NCBI GenBank assembly: GCA_024743115.1
Contig: JANSXC010000025.1
Span: 18,523 to 82,522, forward strand
Direction: 5' to 3'
Length of the DNA stretch: 64,000 nucleotides
Source: a bacterium
GTDB lineage: Bacteria; Planctomycetota; UBA1135; UBA2386
Positions within the stretch are counted from its first letter, which is position 1. The number at the start of each line of letters is the position of its first letter. Shown here piece after piece: positions 63,521 to 64,000 of the stretch. The notes under the pieces are model-generated. The model ran no database searches, was not told the DNA's origin, and saw only the letters and a list, made by a program, of their open reading frames with translations. The position numbers and the translations under genes are program-made.

Positions 63521-63979
63521 CTAACGCTGGCCGTACTGGGTCTCGTAATACTCCTGATAGGCGCCGCTGCGAACGCGTTCCCACCAGGTCTTGTTGTCGA
63601 GATACCAGTTCACGGTCGCCTGCAGCCCTTCCTCGAACGTGAACTGCGGCCGCCAATCGAGCTCGCGCGCCGCCTTCGACGAATCCATCGCATAGCGCCG
63701 GTCGTGACCGGGCCGATCCTTCACGTATTCGATCAACGAGTCGTCACGTCCCACTAGGCGCAGGATCTCGTGCACGACGAACAGGTTCTCGCGCTCGGCG
63801 TCACCACCGAAGTTGTAGACCTCACCGGCCTTGCCGCGCTCCATCGCGGCGCGGATGCCGCGGCAGTGACCCAGAAGCAGATGCAATTCCGCCGGTGTCA
63901 GCGCCCAGAACTCGTCCGGGCGCAGCCCCAGCCCACGCACCCCCGCGCGCAGCAACGACGCCCAGTCGAACCGGCTCAC
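63521..63979 (-). CDS. rfbB: dTDP-glucose 4,6-dehydratase C-terminal part fused in frame to a phage/GTA tail-chaperone-like N-terminus
   Basis: The reading frame is 152 codons. Residues 38-152 (HCRGIRAAMERGKAGEVYNFGG, ILRLVGRDDSLIEYVKDRPGHDRRYAMDSSKAARELDW, TVNWYLDNKTWWERV) are the C-terminal third of RfbB, which makes 4-keto-6-deoxy sugars for dTDP-rhamnose. Residues 1-37 instead read FDWASLLRAGVRGLGLRPDEFWALTPAEL, the hallmark of the rcc01693-type phage tail assembly chaperone of alphaproteobacterial gene transfer agents. The join is near 63869. The usual N-terminal NAD-binding two thirds of RfbB (including the YxxxK active site) are absent. Either a chimeric assembly or a rearranged, inactive gene; only the RfbB part is expected to belong to the rest of this genome. 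Confidence 0.75.
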   Translation of the reverse strand: MSRFDWASLLRAGVRGLGLRPDEFWALTPAELHLLLGHCRGIRAAMERGKAGEVYNFGGDAERENLFVVHEILRLVGRDDSLIEYVKDRPGHDRRYAMDSSKAARELDWRPQFTFEEGLQATVNWYLDNKTWWERVRSGAYQEYYETQYGQR

Positions 63980-63999
63980 GTCTCGGCCACCGGCGTGAA
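63976..63999 (-). CDS. Last codons of a gene upstream of the tail-chaperone-like start
   Basis: The minus strand at the window edge reads FTPVAET and TGA (63978-63976); the TGA overlaps the GTG of the following frame (GTGA). In alphaproteobacterial gene transfer agents the gene just before the tail chaperone often ends in a similar short segment, so this may be that gene. Seven codons are too few to be sure. Confidence 0.3.
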   Translation of the reverse strand, partial: FTPVAET

Positions 64000-64000
64000 C

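Overview
The window is strongly GC-rich, extremely gene-dense and protein-coding almost throughout. About 48 genes or gene parts were found; no gap longer than about 300 bases lacks a gene, and no rRNA, tRNA, CRISPR array or insertion sequence was seen. The organism is most likely a member of the Planctomycetota. The best evidence is the planctomycete-type operon of a PSD1/DUF1549/DUF1553 cytochrome protein, a Tat-exported DUF1501 protein and a DUF2231-cytochrome protein. Supporting evidence is the many secreted carboxypeptidase-regulatory-like, HEAT and TPR proteins, a very long Ser/Thr kinase and an exosortase-A-type exopolysaccharide locus. The exact class is an inference only.

Layout. 1-4342 (minus): exopolysaccharide operon (export lipoprotein, chain-length determinant, O-antigen-ligase-like protein, amidotransferase running off the left edge). 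4533-7373: large anchored beta-sandwich protein. 7386-12766 (minus): two paired lipoproteins, RluA pseudouridine synthase, GH63 glycosidase, SRPBCC lipoprotein. 12911-15137: ECF sigma factor, membrane protein and exported coiled-coil protein joined by ATGA overlaps. 15160-19528: MsrB lipoprotein, HEAT-like exported protein, serine hydrolase. 19595-21384: a protein resembling the N-terminal half of eukaryotic ASK kinases (deoxyribosyltransferase-like domain plus TRAFs-binding/TPR region), overlapping a small PGDYG-like gene. 21403-28686: cysS, a kinase-ATPase-TPR protein and a second anchored beta-sandwich protein.

28821-34678: cytochrome operon. 34710-41681: secreted hypothetical protein, TPR lipoprotein, GNAT acetyltransferase, small hypothetical protein, DUF255 thioredoxin-domain protein, small lipoprotein. 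41756-50348 (minus): a five-gene energy-transduction-like operon (1032-aa TPR protein, ExbB, ExbD, a 1220-aa membrane protein with a long linker and a prenyltransferase-like C-terminus, SRPBCC protein). 50501-55911: GHL10 glycosidase, ribD, miaB, Tat-exported epimerase. 55949-63502: LVIVD beta-propeller, Kelch-like protein, YCII protein, PHP metallohydrolase, and an operon of a small membrane protein, rsmE and a Gfo/Idh/MocA protein lacking the usual catalytic lysine. 63521-64000: the C-terminal part of dTDP-glucose 4,6-dehydratase, abruptly joined in frame to what looks like an alphaproteobacterial gene-transfer-agent tail-chaperone gene; this is probably an assembly chimera.

Recurrent patterns: translational coupling by ATGA/GTGA/TGATG overlaps is common. 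Several lead genes carry a -10-like hexamer 6-8 bases before the start codon, suggesting leaderless mRNAs. Two genes end in short tandem repeats that duplicate the stop codon.
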